Assembly (NCBI GenBank): GCA_902465755.1
Contig: CABQOK010000010.1
Location: forward strand, 1-15,390
Direction of reading: 5' to 3'
From: an uncultured Anaerococcus sp.
Lineage (GTDB): Bacteria > Bacillota > Clostridia > Tissierellales > Peptoniphilaceae
Length of the DNA stretch: 15,390 nt
Position 1 is the stretch's first letter, and each line of letters starts with the position of its first letter. Shown here piece after piece: positions 1 to 10,877 of the stretch. The position numbers were made by a program, and so were the translations under genes. The notes beneath the pieces were generated by a model. It saw only the letters and a list, made by a program, of their open reading frames with translations. It had not been told where the DNA came from and ran no database searches.

Positions 1-596
1 GATATAGTAGCTCTTTCGTTTTCTTCTAGCTTGCTTCTTATATATTTGATTGTCTCTTCAAGATCTGGGATAGTCCTGTATTCTAGGGCATTTACCCTTC
101 TTCTTGTGCTTTCGATCTCATCTGCCATAAGCTGAGTTGTCTTTTCAAGCTCCGCAAGCTCAAGGAGTCTGTTCATAACTTCATTAAGTCCCTTTAGGGC
201 CTTATCAAGGCCGGCGGATGTTTCTGCATAGCCGTATGGGAACATGCTGGCGTTCTCATTTTCTTCGACCTTAAATTCCATCTTAGGAATTCTTACACTC
301 ATGACATTTTTGATACTTATATCAACGCCAAGTTTTTGAGTAGGAAAGCTCACCGCTTCCTCCATAAATTCCGGGCTCATAAAAGCACTTGCTATAAGGA
401 AGTCTGAAAAGGAATCCTCTAATTCCTTCTCTACTTCTTCTCTTAGTTTTTTATTTTTCCTAATAAGCTCCAAGAACTGTCTCATAAGCTCATCTTGCTT
501 ATCCTTTAGTAGCTTATAGCCACGCTTACTCGTAGCAAGTCGCTCTTTTAAGGTATTTAGATTCATCCTCGTTGGCGTTACTTTTAATCTTGCCAT
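1..596 (-). CDS. ntpD: V-type ATP synthase subunit D, 3' end cut by window edge
   Basis: Subunit D forms the central rotor shaft of the V/A-type ATPase, linking the A3B3 catalytic head to the membrane ring. The reverse strand gives an open frame of 198 codons from ATG at 596 with no stop before the window edge. It begins [20 protein letters not shown] and contains the family-typical [11 protein letters not shown] stretch about 25 residues before the edge. Family members run about 205-220 residues, so only the C-terminal tail is missing. The long helical N-terminal and C-terminal segments expected of a coiled-coil shaft are visible. The ribosome binding site AGGAG overlaps the stop codon of subunit B and lies 5 bases before the ATG, so translation is probably coupled to B. 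It is the last gene of the operon inside the window. Confidence 0.93.
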   Translation of the reverse strand, partial: MARLKVTPTRMNLNTLKERLATSKRGYKLLKDKQDELMRQFLELIRKNKKLREEVEKELEDSFSDFLIASAFMSPEFMEEAVSFPTQKLGVDISIKNVMSVRIPKMEFKVEENENASMFPYGYAETSAGLDKALKGLNEVMNRLLELAELEKTTQLMADEIESTRRRVNALEYRTIPDLEETIKYIRSKLEENERATI

Positions 597-605
597 ACTT
601 AACTC

Positions 606-1973
606 CTAATCTAAATATTTTTCAATTAACTTATCGTCAATTCTCTTAAGCTCTGATTTTGGTATAATTTTTAGAAGCTCCCAACCTAGGTTTAGGGTAT
701 CTTCTATGGTTCTGTTAGTGTAGTAACCTTGGTTGATGTATCTTTCTTCGAATTCTTTGGCAAACTTAGCAAAGGCAAGGTCTGCATCTGATAGGGCTGA
801 ATCACCCAAAATCTTTTGAAGCTCTCTTGCGTCAACTCCTGATGCGTAGGCTGCATAGATTTGGTTCATTGTATCAGCATGGTCTTCCCTAGTTTTGCCC
901 TTTCCTATACCCTTATCCTTAAGTCTTGATAGGGATGGTAGAATTGATACAGGTGGCTCAACACCTTGATTATAGAGACCTCTATCAAGGATTATTTGTC
1001 CTTCTGTGATATATCCTGTTAAGTCTGGAATTGGGTGAGTAATATCATCTTCTGGCATGGAAAGAATTGGAATTTGTGTAATTGTTCCTGGCTTTCCACG
1101 AAGCTTTCCAGCTCTTTCATAGAGGGTTGAAAGGTCTGTATATAGATAACCTGGATATCCACGACGTCCTGGTACTTCCTTACGAGCAGCTGAAACCTCA
1201 CGAAGGGCTTCTGCGTAGTTAGTCATATCTGTCATAATTACAAGAACTTGCATATCTTTTTCAAAGGCAAGATATTCTGCTGCTGTAAGAGCCATCTTTG
1301 GTGTTGATAGACGCTCTATAGCTGGGTCATCTGCAAGGTTCATAAATAGGACGGACCTATCTAAGGCTCCAGTTTTCCTAAAGTCATTCATGAAAAACTG
1401 CGCTTCTTCGAATGTTATACCTATAGCTGCAAATACAACCGCAAAGCCTTCATCATCTGACAAAACTTTCGCTTGTCTTGCGATTTGGGCTGCTACTTGG
1501 TTGTGTGGAAGTCCGTTTCCAGAAAATATTGGAAGTTTTTGTCCACGAACTAGGGTATTTAGTCCATCTATAGTTGAGATTCCTGTTTGGATAAACTCTG
1601 ATGGATAGTCTCTTGATACAGGGTTTATTGCTGTACCATTTACGTCACGTTTTTCTTCAGGAATTATAGCAGGGCCGTCGTCTATTGGCTCTCCTAAACC
1701 ATTGAAGGCACGGCCTATCATATCTTCTGATACGCCAAGCTCCAGAGGTCTTCCTAGAAATCTTACTGAAGTTGATTTAAGGTTGATACCTGTAGATCCT
1801 TCGAAAAGTTGGACCATGGCGCGATCTTCCGCAATTTCTATTACACGACCACGACGACGTTCGCCTGTTTGCATTTCTATATCTACAAGCTCATCAAAGC
1901 TTACGCCCTCTACTCCTTGAACGAGCATAAGAGGGCCAACTACTTCAGAAACTGTTTTATATTCTTTTAACAT
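606..1973 (-). CDS. ntpB: V-type ATP synthase subunit B (non-catalytic head subunit)
   Basis: Subunit B alternates with A in the hexameric A3B3 head and contributes to the nucleotide pocket without hydrolysing ATP itself. The protein has 455 residues, close to the usual 458-465. The place of the Walker A loop is taken by SGNGLPHNQ (residues 151-159), the degenerate form expected in B. The PSLSRL motif places an arginine at residue 350, equivalent to the arginine finger that reaches into the A-subunit site in E. hirae NtpB. The N-terminal beta-barrel (about 1-75), central alpha/beta domain and C-terminal helical domain follow in order. Its ATG overlaps the stop of subunit A by one base (TAATG), and a GGGAGG ribosome binding site lies inside the end of A, so the two are translationally coupled, fitting their 3:3 ratio. 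Confidence 0.97.
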   Translation of the reverse strand: MLKEYKTVSEVVGPLMLVQGVEGVSFDELVDIEMQTGERRRGRVIEIAEDRAMVQLFEGSTGINLKSTSVRFLGRPLELGVSEDMIGRAFNGLGEPIDDGPAIIPEEKRDVNGTAINPVSRDYPSEFIQTGISTIDGLNTLVRGQKLPIFSGNGLPHNQVAAQIARQAKVLSDDEGFAVVFAAIGITFEEAQFFMNDFRKTGALDRSVLFMNLADDPAIERLSTPKMALTAAEYLAFEKDMQVLVIMTDMTNYAEALREVSAARKEVPGRRGYPGYLYTDLSTLYERAGKLRGKPGTITQIPILSMPEDDITHPIPDLTGYITEGQIILDRGLYNQGVEPPVSILPSLSRLKDKGIGKGKTREDHADTMNQIYAAYASGVDARELQKILGDSALSDADLAFAKFAKEFEERYINQGYYTNRTIEDTLNLGWELLKIIPKSELKRIDDKLIEKYLD

Positions 1974-3730
1974 TATGCCTCCCTTATAAGCTCTTCAATT
2001 TGCTTATCAATTTCACTTCTAATCTCTTCAATATTTCCTAAGTCATCTTCTGAGATTAGTTTTAGTCTTGTTATCTTCTCACGAACTGGAAGTTTCTCAA
2101 TTTCTTCTAGCTCTACGCCATTAGATAAGGCTTCTAGAGACTTATCGTAATTGTAAAGAATAGTAGCAAGCATCTTATCTTGTTTTCTTAGTGAACAATA
2201 AGTATCTACGTCGTGGAAGGCGTTTTGTTGGAGATAGTCCTCTCTGATTGACTTGGTTACGTCAAGTTTTAGTTTATCGTCATCAGATAGTGCGTCACGT
2301 CCTACTAGCCTTACTACTTCTTGAAGTCCTGATTCTTGTTGGAGTAGACTCATAGATCTCTTCCTGTTCTTGGAGAATTCTTCGTCGACTTCGCCGTCTA
2401 TATACTTATCCATCTTGTCTTGATATAAAGAATAAGATGATAGCCAGTTTATAGCTGGGAAGTGTCTTTGGTAAGATAGGTCGTAATCTAGTCCCCAGAA
2501 GACCTTAACTATACGAAGCGTCGCTTGGGTAACAGGCTCTGATAAGTCTCCTCCTGGAGGGCTTACTGCTCCTATTACTGATAGGGAACCTATATCATTT
2601 CTTGATCCAAGAACTTCAACCTTTCCTGCTCTTTCGTAAAAGTCTGCAATTCTACTTGCAAGATAAGCAGGGAATCCCTCATCTCCTGGCATCTCTTCAA
2701 GACGACCACTCATCTCACGGAGGGCTTCTGCCCATCTAGATGTAGAATCTGCCATCATAGCTACGTTATAACCCATATCTCTAAAGTATTCTGCAAGGGT
2801 AACTCCTGTGTAGATACTTGCCTCACGGGCTGCTACTGGCATGTTTGAAGTGTTTGCTATAAGAACTGTACGTTTCATGATTGATTCGCCTGTTTTTGGA
2901 TCTACTAGTTCAGGGAATTCGTTAAGTACGTCAGTCATCTCGTTTCCACGTTCACCACAACCTACATAGATTACTATGTCAGCGTCGGCAAACTTTGCTA
3001 TCTGGTGTTGGACTACAGTCTTACCAGAACCGAATGGTCCAGGAATTGCTGCTGTACCTCCCTTAGCAACTGGGAAGAAGGTATCTATAACTCTTTGACC
3101 TGTAATAAGTGGCTCATCTGGATCGATTTTCCTTTTTGAAGGACGAGCCTGTCTTACTGGCCATTTTTGAAGCATACTTACTTCTTTATCGCCATCTTCT
3201 GTTTCAATTATTGCTATTGTTTCATCGACTGTAAACTCGCCAGCTTTGATGTCCTTGATTGTTCCAGCTATGCCTATTGGAACCATGATCTTGTGGGTGA
3301 TAACACTAGTCTCTTCAACTTCGCCTAGGATATCCCCAGCTTGAACCTTGTCAGAAACACTTGCTGTTGGGTTAAATTCCCAAGTCTTTTCCCTATCAAG
3401 GGCTGTGCTTGTTACACCTCTTTTTAGGAATTCTCCTGCCAAATCTTGAAGTTTCTCAAGAGGTCTTTGGATCCCATCGTACATCTTCTCAAGCATTCCT
3501 GGTCCAAGTTCTACTGAAAGAGGGTGACCAGTAGAGACAACTTCATCTCCAGGGCCTATTCCTGTTGTTTCCTCGTAGACTTGGATACTGGCAACATCAC
3601 CTCTCATCTCAATTATTTCGCCGATGAGCTTATCTTTTGATACCTCAACCACATCATAGATATTAGCGTCAGATAAGCCGCTAGCTTCTATCAATGGTCC
3701 AGATACCTTTGTAATTTTACCTTTATTCAA
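1973..3730 (-). CDS. ntpA: V-type ATP synthase subunit A (catalytic)
   Basis: This is the catalytic subunit of the soluble V1 head, which hydrolyses (or synthesises) ATP. The 585 residues match the family length. Walker A is GPFGSGKT at residues 231-238, followed by the GCGERGNE segment with the catalytic glutamate near residue 260, and a Walker B region in [16 protein letters not shown]. The A-specific bulge domain (about 115-185), absent from F-type beta subunits, is present. The start codon is TTG at 3730: it is the only start with a good ribosome binding site (GGAG, 7 bases upstream) and gives the normal N-terminus [16 protein letters not shown]. The gene lies 11 bases after subunit F and overlaps B by one base. 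Confidence 0.97.
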   Translation of the reverse strand: MNKGKITKVSGPLIEASGLSDANIYDVVEVSKDKLIGEIIEMRGDVASIQVYEETTGIGPGDEVVSTGHPLSVELGPGMLEKMYDGIQRPLEKLQDLAGEFLKRGVTSTALDREKTWEFNPTASVSDKVQAGDILGEVEETSVITHKIMVPIGIAGTIKDIKAGEFTVDETIAIIETEDGDKEVSMLQKWPVRQARPSKRKIDPDEPLITGQRVIDTFFPVAKGGTAAIPGPFGSGKTVVQHQIAKFADADIVIYVGCGERGNEMTDVLNEFPELVDPKTGESIMKRTVLIANTSNMPVAAREASIYTGVTLAEYFRDMGYNVAMMADSTSRWAEALREMSGRLEEMPGDEGFPAYLASRIADFYERAGKVEVLGSRNDIGSLSVIGAVSPPGGDLSEPVTQATLRIVKVFWGLDYDLSYQRHFPAINWLSSYSLYQDKMDKYIDGEVDEEFSKNRKRSMSLLQQESGLQEVVRLVGRDALSDDDKLKLDVTKSIREDYLQQNAFHDVDTYCSLRKQDKMLATILYNYDKSLEALSNGVELEEIEKLPVREKITRLKLISEDDLGNIEEIRSEIDKQIEELIREA

Positions 3731-3741
3731 ATTAAGCTCCT

Positions 3742-4053
3742 TTAATCTAGAATGTTTGCTCCGACAGCCTTCTCAACAGACTTGTTGATATCAGCAAGTC
3801 CTATACCCATTGATCCCTTGTTTGATGGAATTAGGATAATGGCCGGAGTCATTTCTTCTCTATATTTGTCAATTGTAGATGGAATCTCTTTGGCTAAATC
3901 TTCTGTGATAAATATCACTCCGAATTCTTTCTTAGCCAAATCTTTGATTGTCTTTTTGGCATCAGTTCCATCTATTGCTGTATATACTTCAACACCCAAT
4001 GCCTTGAATGCAAGGATTGAGTCCTTATCTCCTATTACTGCTACCTTATACAT
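3742..4053 (-). CDS. ntpG: V-type ATP synthase subunit F
   Basis: Subunit F (called NtpG in E. hirae) binds subunit D in the central stalk and helps regulate rotation. The 103-residue product starts [20 protein letters not shown], the typical opening of the small alpha/beta F fold, with alternating strands and helices and the segment [11 protein letters not shown] in the middle (about residues 44-54). The ATG overlaps the 3' end of subunit C by 8 bases, and the ribosome binding site GAGGAAA is embedded in the last codons of C. It sits between C and A, as expected in ntp-type operons. The symbol follows E. hirae naming; other annotations use atpF or ntpF for the same subunit. Confidence 0.93.
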   Translation of the reverse strand: MYKVAVIGDKDSILAFKALGVEVYTAIDGTDAKKTIKDLAKKEFGVIFITEDLAKEIPSTIDKYREEMTPAIILIPSNKGSMGIGLADINKSVEKAVGANILD

Positions 4054-5107
4054 AAGATTTCCTCAACTTTTCTAAAGTAAATTCTTTATCCAACTTATTG
4101 AGTTTGGATACGAGAAGAATCCTCAAGTTTTTGATCTCAGTTTCCTTAGATATTACATAATTCATTAGGACTTCTGGACCAAAAGTTATCATCTTAGAAT
4201 CTCTCGTATAATCAGTCATATGAGAATCTATGGCCTTTTCTAGAGCTAGGATATTATCATCGAGATTAAGATCATCATTTAGGCTGTCTTTGACATAATT
4301 ACCGATTTTGGCATTAGAAAGACTTCCTATAAGTTGGTTAATCTCGTAAGAGAAATATTCCTTAAACTTGATAGGCTCAATAAAGCCGCCTTCTATAAGA
4401 ATCTTTTCAAGAGTTTCCATATCTTCACCTTGACTTTTAACTCTAAGAAGGCTCTTAAGATTTATCAAATCAATTGTTTCTCTAGTAAAGTCTATCAGAG
4501 TATCTAACTCTAGAGCTTTTGCATCTAGTAAGAGTTTCTCATAATATGACTTATCTAGGCTTATATCTATATCTTGAGGATTTTTCGTATCATTGTAGTA
4601 AGATAGGGCTTTTTGTGCATAGTCTAGGTACAAGTCTCTAGTGTCTTTCCCTAGGCTATCTTCCTCAGATGAAAGACTTGCCACTTTATCAAAAAAGTCG
4701 CTCTTCCTATCTTCTTTGATGAGGTTTTTCTTGATATATGCTAGGTCAACATCTCCCATCTCTAGGTAAAGAGAAGAGTAATCCTTCTCTTGGATTATTT
4801 CCTTTACCAAAACTTTAAGATTGTGGAAGATATATTTCTCCTTCATATAATCTATTATCTCCTTGTCAGGAGCTATATCCTCAATTACTTTGTAGACTCT
4901 TTTTAATTCATCTTTTAGAATTTTCTCATATTCTTCTGGCCTGTCAAGATCGTTGATAGGTCCCCTATAGATTGTTTCATTTAGTTGATTTAAAACATCT
5001 CTTAGGGAGTCATAATCGTTGAGTCTTTCAAGGTCAGTCCTTGTAAGGAGGTTTTTTTCATACATTCTCGTTGAAATAGATGCGCTTATATAGTCATCTT
5101 TATTCAT
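4046..5107 (-). CDS. ntpC: V-type ATP synthase subunit C (V-ATPase d-type)
   Basis: Subunit C (related to eukaryotic subunit d) is the funnel-shaped connector that seats the central stalk on the K-subunit ring. The 353-residue, almost wholly helical, charged and soluble protein fits the usual length of 320-350. It has the family start pattern (N-terminal segment with [19 protein letters not shown]) and the internal three-fold helical organisation, with a late [15 protein letters not shown] segment close to the C-terminus (around residue 330). ATG at 5107 is preceded by GAGGTGAT, which overlaps the stop codon of subunit E. The C-terminus overlaps subunit F by 8 bases. The sequence diverges quickly in this family, so operon position carries part of the identification. 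Confidence 0.92.
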   Translation of the reverse strand: MNKDDYISASISTRMYEKNLLTRTDLERLNDYDSLRDVLNQLNETIYRGPINDLDRPEEYEKILKDELKRVYKVIEDIAPDKEIIDYMKEKYIFHNLKVLVKEIIQEKDYSSLYLEMGDVDLAYIKKNLIKEDRKSDFFDKVASLSSEEDSLGKDTRDLYLDYAQKALSYYNDTKNPQDIDISLDKSYYEKLLLDAKALELDTLIDFTRETIDLINLKSLLRVKSQGEDMETLEKILIEGGFIEPIKFKEYFSYEINQLIGSLSNAKIGNYVKDSLNDDLNLDDNILALEKAIDSHMTDYTRDSKMITFGPEVLMNYVISKETEIKNLRILLVSKLNKLDKEFTLEKLRKSYV

Positions 5108-5116
5108 CTAATCACC

Positions 5117-5668
5117 TCACTTAAATAGAATATCTGATATTTGTTTTTTAATATCGTCGCTTTTGTATTTGATCAATGAAGAAAATCTATTGTCATATTC
5201 TATCTTGCCATCTCTAACGATAAAGCCTTCGTCAACTGTCTCGTCTGAGATTTTAAGATTTCCTAAATCAGCAAGGCTAAAAGAATCCTTAAACCTATCT
5301 TCTAGTAGGATCTCGCCTTTTTCTATCTTTGAGTTTTTCAAAGTATTTAGGACGTAATTCTTATAAGAAGCTTCATCCATAGATTTTAGATTTGCTAGTA
5401 GCTTATCTAAAACACTTTCTATGGCTGAGTTTTTACCGGAGATAATGATATCTCTTGCTTCTCTTTTGGCAGAAACTTTCTCATTTGAGAGGGTAAGATC
5501 AGCTTCCTTTTTAGCATCAGCTAAGATTTTATCAGCTTCTTTTTTAGCCTTAGTTTCCATATCTTCTAGGATAGTCTTAGCTTCTTTCTGACTTTTTTCT
5601 AGTATTTGATTTTCTTCTTTTTCTGCTTTTTCTCTTATGCTTTGTAATATTAATTCAAGATTATCCAT
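5117..5668 (-). CDS. ntpE: V-type ATP synthase subunit E (peripheral stalk)
   Basis: Subunit E pairs with G/H to form the peripheral stator stalks that hold the A3B3 head against rotation. The 183-residue protein has a lysine- and glutamate-rich N-terminal half (about 10-85) with alanine-rich heptads, expected to form a long coiled coil with subunit G/H, followed by a globular C-terminal half that docks on the head. The length is slightly below the usual 190-200. ATG at 5668 follows AGGATAAG. It begins 15 bases after subunit K and ends 9 bases before C. The weakly conserved sequence means operon position matters for the call. Confidence 0.9.
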   Translation of the reverse strand: MDNLELILQSIREKAEKEENQILEKSQKEAKTILEDMETKAKKEADKILADAKKEADLTLSNEKVSAKREARDIIISGKNSAIESVLDKLLANLKSMDEASYKNYVLNTLKNSKIEKGEILLEDRFKDSFSLADLGNLKISDETVDEGFIVRDGKIEYDNRFSSLIKYKSDDIKKQISDILFK

Positions 5669-5683
5669 AATCTTATCCTAATA

Positions 5684-8073
<2,390 letters not shown>

Positions 8074-8087
<14 letters not shown>

Positions 8088-8397
8088 TTTCTATAATCCT
8101 TTCACTTAAAGATTTAACAATACCATCTATAGTATCTTTACTTTGATTCTTAAGTTTTTCCGAATTAGCATTAGCTTCTTCGATAGTAGGCTCTTTGTCT
8201 TTATTTGCAGCTTTTTCTGCATCCTCAAGAATCGTTTTTGCCTTTTCTTTCGCTCTCGTGATTGTTTGTTTGTACTCATCATCTGCCTTAATTTTGGATT
8301 GGTCGATGATCTCACGAGCTTTAACTTTTGCATTATCGATAGTCTCATCAGCCTTATCTTCGGCCTCTTTGACTTTCAATAAAATATCGTCAGCCAT
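8074..8397 (-). CDS. V-type ATP synthase subunit G/H (peripheral stalk coiled coil)
   Basis: This small protein is the partner of subunit E in the peripheral stalk. The 107 residues are almost all helical and charged, with repeated alanine-rich heptads (for example KAREIIDQSKIKADDEYK, around residues 25-42) that predict one long coiled coil. The length matches the family (100-110 residues). It corresponds by position to E. hirae NtpF, the first gene of the ntp operon. ATG at 8397 is preceded by a GGGGGTGA ribosome binding site. Its stop lies within the first codons of subunit I. It is the promoter-proximal gene of the operon. Low-complexity sequence makes homology alone weak, so the operon position supports the call. 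Confidence 0.88.
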
Positions 8398-8424
8398 CTT
8401 TCACCCCCTATTTGCCTTATTAAA

Positions 8425-8433
8425 ATTATATCA
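8425..8433 (-). promoter_or_regulatory. Extended -10 promoter of the V-ATPase operon
   Basis: The reverse strand reads TGATATAAT, a perfect TGn-TATAAT extended -10 box. It would start transcription near 8418, giving a leader of about 20 bases that contains the GGGGGTGA ribosome binding site of subunit G/H. No good -35 box is visible; the -35 position falls in the opposite arm of the inverted repeat. It is the only clear promoter found ahead of the operon. Confidence 0.65.
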
Positions 8434-8448
8434 TAAAATACCTATATA

Positions 8449-8457
8449 TGATATAAT
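8449..8457 (+). promoter_or_regulatory. Extended -10 promoter of the lipoprotein-glycosyltransferase pair
   Basis: The plus strand reads TGATATAAT, identical to the oppositely oriented box of the ATPase operon. Transcription would begin near 8464, leaving a leader of about 37 bases before the ATG at 8501. No convincing -35 box is seen, consistent with reliance on the TGn extension. Confidence 0.6.
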
Positions 8458-8500
8458 TAACCGATAAATAAGATTTTTAAACAAGTTTTTGAGGATAAAA

Positions 8501-9658
8501 ATGATTAAGAAGCTACTAATACTTACAATATCAATGTTTTTAATCGCTTGTGATGGCGGTTTTAAAGATAATACTATGGAAAACGAAACAAATATGGCCT
8601 ATCCCTTCGACATGATGGATGGATTTGAGGAACATAAGACCCTCTACTTAAAATCTACTGCGCCTTTCTTTTATGCAAATATTAAAACAGATCCAAATTC
8701 AGCCTATGAGAAAAATGAACTGACAAATCTCGACTACAACAAAGACTTGGTCTTTGCTAATATGCACATAAGGATCCCTGAAAGATGCAAGGTCTTTAAG
8801 AGTAAAAGTGATGATAAATACATTGTAGATTTCCCTTATAGCCCATCCTACAATATATTTATAAGCTTTGAAGAAGTGACAAATAATAAGATTTCGGGCC
8901 AAAAAGATATCTTAAAAGCTTGTCAATTATCTGAAAAGACCATAGATAGTGGGGAGAGAATCACAAGCCATTCTCTGAGAAATAAGATGACCAATGTCGA
9001 CTCAGCCTACTTTGTAAGTGAAAAGGGTGATGAGAGACTTACACATTTTTTTGTAAAAACACCTTCATCCATAATCCACTTTACAATCACAGAAGATAAA
9101 AGCTTAAGCTTTAAATCTAAAGACATAATGAGCGATATCTTAATCGCTATGTACAAGGAAAGTGATGATCCTATGGAGATTGCTAAAGACTTTACCGACT
9201 ATACAGATAAGATAAATGTCTTTGCCACAAAAGAAGTAGATATGGGAAAGATAAAATTTAAAATCCCAGAAGACTTCCTCCTAAACCAAGATAAAAAAGG
9301 GATCAAGGCTTATATATCAAAAGTTGATGGAGAAGTAATCTCAGAGATTATAATCAAAATAGATGATAAAAATGGGAGAGAGCTTGAAGAAATCTCCTCT
9401 CTTAACTCAGGCGATATAATATATCCAATAAACATCGTAACAAATGGATCAAGCGAGAAGGGAGAGATAAACAAACTCCCCTACATAAGAAACGGGGCAA
9501 GGCTTTATCTTCCATCATTTTCCCTTAAGGGAGATAAGGTCGTAATAGAGACTAGGGATGAATTTGTAACATTTTTTATCCTAGGACCTCTAAATGATAA
9601 TGACCAGACAAGTATTATGACAAAGTCCATTATATCAAGCATAGAAAAGAAAATTTGA
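8501..9658 (+). CDS. Putative lipoprotein with two similar domains
   Basis: I do not recognise the family. The 385-residue product starts with a short lipoprotein signal (MIKKLLILTISMFLIAC) in which Cys17 follows a Leu-Ile-Ala lipobox, so it should be lipid-anchored on the outer face of the membrane. The mature part is hydrophilic. Two segments resemble each other: residues about 86-216 and about 248-382 each open with a strand of the form (I/K)(H/K)(I/F)(R/K)IPE, run through beta-rich sequence, and close with a phenylalanine-rich strand and a helix ending in (S/K)(D/S)I(L/I)xx(M/I). An internal duplication is likely. ATG at 8501 is preferred over an in-frame TTG at 8489 because GAGG at 8491-8494 is correctly spaced and the signal peptide begins there. 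A glycosyltransferase gene follows 10 bases later. Confidence 0.82.
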   Translation: MIKKLLILTISMFLIACDGGFKDNTMENETNMAYPFDMMDGFEEHKTLYLKSTAPFFYANIKTDPNSAYEKNELTNLDYNKDLVFANMHIRIPERCKVFKSKSDDKYIVDFPYSPSYNIFISFEEVTNNKISGQKDILKACQLSEKTIDSGERITSHSLRNKMTNVDSAYFVSEKGDERLTHFFVKTPSSIIHFTITEDKSLSFKSKDIMSDILIAMYKESDDPMEIAKDFTDYTDKINVFATKEVDMGKIKFKIPEDFLLNQDKKGIKAYISKVDGEVISEIIIKIDDKNGRELEEISSLNSGDIIYPINIVTNGSSEKGEINKLPYIRNGARLYLPSFSLKGDKVVIETRDEFVTFFILGPLNDNDQTSIMTKSIISSIEKKI

Positions 9659-9668
9659 AAGGAAAATC

Positions 9669-10760
9669 ATGACAGAAAGAATACTCCATGTCTTTGGCAC
9701 CTTAAATCGTGGAGGAGCCGAGACTTTGGTAATGAATATCTATAGAAATATAGACAGAAGTAAGATTCAGTTTGACTTTGTAGTTCATCACAAAGAAGAG
9801 GGAGCCTACGAAGAAGAAGTAAGAAAGCTCGGAGGAATCATTCACAGAGTCCCAAACTACAAGGGCACCAACCACTTCGCCTACAAGAAGGCCTGGAGTG
9901 AGCTTCTTAAAAATCACCCAGAATACAAAATCATCCACTGCCACAAGGAATCAATCGTATCCCTTGTTATGGATGAAGCAAGGAAAAATGGTAGAATTGC
10001 CATAGCCCACAGCCACAACACCCAAAACATACCAGGCTTTAAGGGAAAAGTTATGGATGTCCTAAACAAAAACGTGAATTCCAAGGCCGATTATCGTTTT
10101 GCCTGCTCCTTAGATGCGGGATACTGGATGTTTGGCAAGGGTAAACCCTTTACAGTTATAGATAACGGTATCGAAGTAGAAAAATTCATCTACAATCCAC
10201 AGACAAGAAATAAAATCAGAGAAAAACTCGGATTTTCCGACAAAAAGGTCTTAGGCCACATAGCAAGATTTAACAAGCAAAAAAACCACTCCTTCCTAAT
10301 CGATATATTTGCCGACTTATTAAAGGAAGATGACGATTATCTCCTAGTTCTTGCAGGAGTCGGAGATCTTAAAGAAGAGATAGAAAACAAGGTAAGGGAC
10401 TTAGGAATAGAAGATAAGGTAATCTTTCTAGGTTCTATTGGTTATGTAAATGAGCTCCTCCAAGCCATTGATATCTTTATCCTTCCTTCCCTATACGAAG
10501 GACTTGCCGTATCTACCATAGAGGCTCAGGCCGCAGGTCTAAAGACTCTATTAGCAGACACCATAGACAAAAACTCTAAGATCACAGACCTTGTTGAATT
10601 TATCCCAATTAATCAGGGCACAGACCCATGGATAAAGGCAATTCACAAGGCTCTTCCCTACCAAAGAGAAGATACAAGCGAGATGATAAAAAAAGCAGGA
10701 TTTGATATAAGAGAAACTGCAGAAAAACTATCAGATTTTTACCTCAATCTAATAAAATAA
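9669..10760 (+). CDS. GT4-family glycosyltransferase (GT-B fold)
   Basis: The product is predicted to transfer a sugar from a nucleotide donor to a lipid or polysaccharide acceptor at the cytoplasmic face of the membrane. The 363 residues form the two Rossmann domains of a GT-B enzyme. The N-terminal domain opens with RILHVFGTLNRGGAE (GGAE at 15-18), the glycine-rich loop typical of GT4 enzymes such as EpsF-like exopolysaccharide transferases, and has a HSH motif at 114-116. The donor-binding domain shows GHIARFNKQKNH (about 196-207) with Arg200 and Lys204 as likely phosphate-binding residues, and the EX7E motif Glu277/Glu285 in YEGLAVSTIEAQAAG. No membrane helix is evident. The start has an AAAGGAAA ribosome binding site. 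It follows the lipoprotein gene and ends before a terminator. The sugar and acceptor cannot be told from the sequence. Confidence 0.9.
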   Translation: MTERILHVFGTLNRGGAETLVMNIYRNIDRSKIQFDFVVHHKEEGAYEEEVRKLGGIIHRVPNYKGTNHFAYKKAWSELLKNHPEYKIIHCHKESIVSLVMDEARKNGRIAIAHSHNTQNIPGFKGKVMDVLNKNVNSKADYRFACSLDAGYWMFGKGKPFTVIDNGIEVEKFIYNPQTRNKIREKLGFSDKKVLGHIARFNKQKNHSFLIDIFADLLKEDDDYLLVLAGVGDLKEEIENKVRDLGIEDKVIFLGSIGYVNELLQAIDIFILPSLYEGLAVSTIEAQAAGLKTLLADTIDKNSKITDLVEFIPINQGTDPWIKAIHKALPYQREDTSEMIKKAGFDIRETAEKLSDFYLNLIK

Positions 10761-10765
10761 ATAAC

Positions 10766-10802
10766 AAATCCCTAGAGATGTAAAAATTTCTGGGGATTTT
10801 TC
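10766..10802 (+). terminator. Rho-independent terminator after the glycosyltransferase gene
   Basis: AAATCCCTAGA (from 10766) pairs with TCTGGGGATTT (to about 10799) through one T-G wobble, with a loop of about 12 bases, followed by a T-rich stretch. It lies just after the stop codon at 10760 and would end the lipoprotein-glycosyltransferase transcript. Confidence 0.75.
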
Positions 10803-10824
10803 TATCTTATTTTTTTACATTCTA

Positions 10825-10853
10825 TTGTATTTTTTTAAATTTAGGAATAAAAT
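10825..10853 (+). promoter_or_regulatory. Possible promoter of the alanine symporter gene
   Basis: TTGTAT at 10825-10830 and TAAAAT at 10848-10853 are 17 bases apart, and lie 25 bases before the ATG at 10878. The -35 box is poor and the region is very AT-rich, so chance matches are easy. The preceding terminator means the gene needs its own promoter somewhere here. Confidence 0.35.
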
Positions 10854-10877
10854 AATAAAATAAAAAATGGAGGATTT

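Larger units (their letters stand above)
8424..8458. repeat. Perfect inverted repeat joining two divergent promoters
   Basis: AATTATATCATA at 8424-8435 is the exact reverse complement of TATGATATAATT at 8447-8458, with an 11-bp spacer. Each 12-bp arm contains an extended -10 box, one pointing left into the ATPase operon and one pointing right into the lipoprotein gene. The arrangement puts the -35 region of each promoter on top of the other's -10 box. Confidence 0.75.

Noticed and set aside
8143..8467. Plus-strand open frames opposite subunit G/H, hydrophobic in translation
   Set aside because: They are antisense reflections of a lysine- and glutamate-rich coiled-coil gene and lack ribosome binding sites.
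8489..8500. In-frame TTG start for the lipoprotein at 8489
   Set aside because: The GAGG ribosome binding site lies inside that extension and is correctly spaced for the ATG at 8501, where a proper lipoprotein signal begins.
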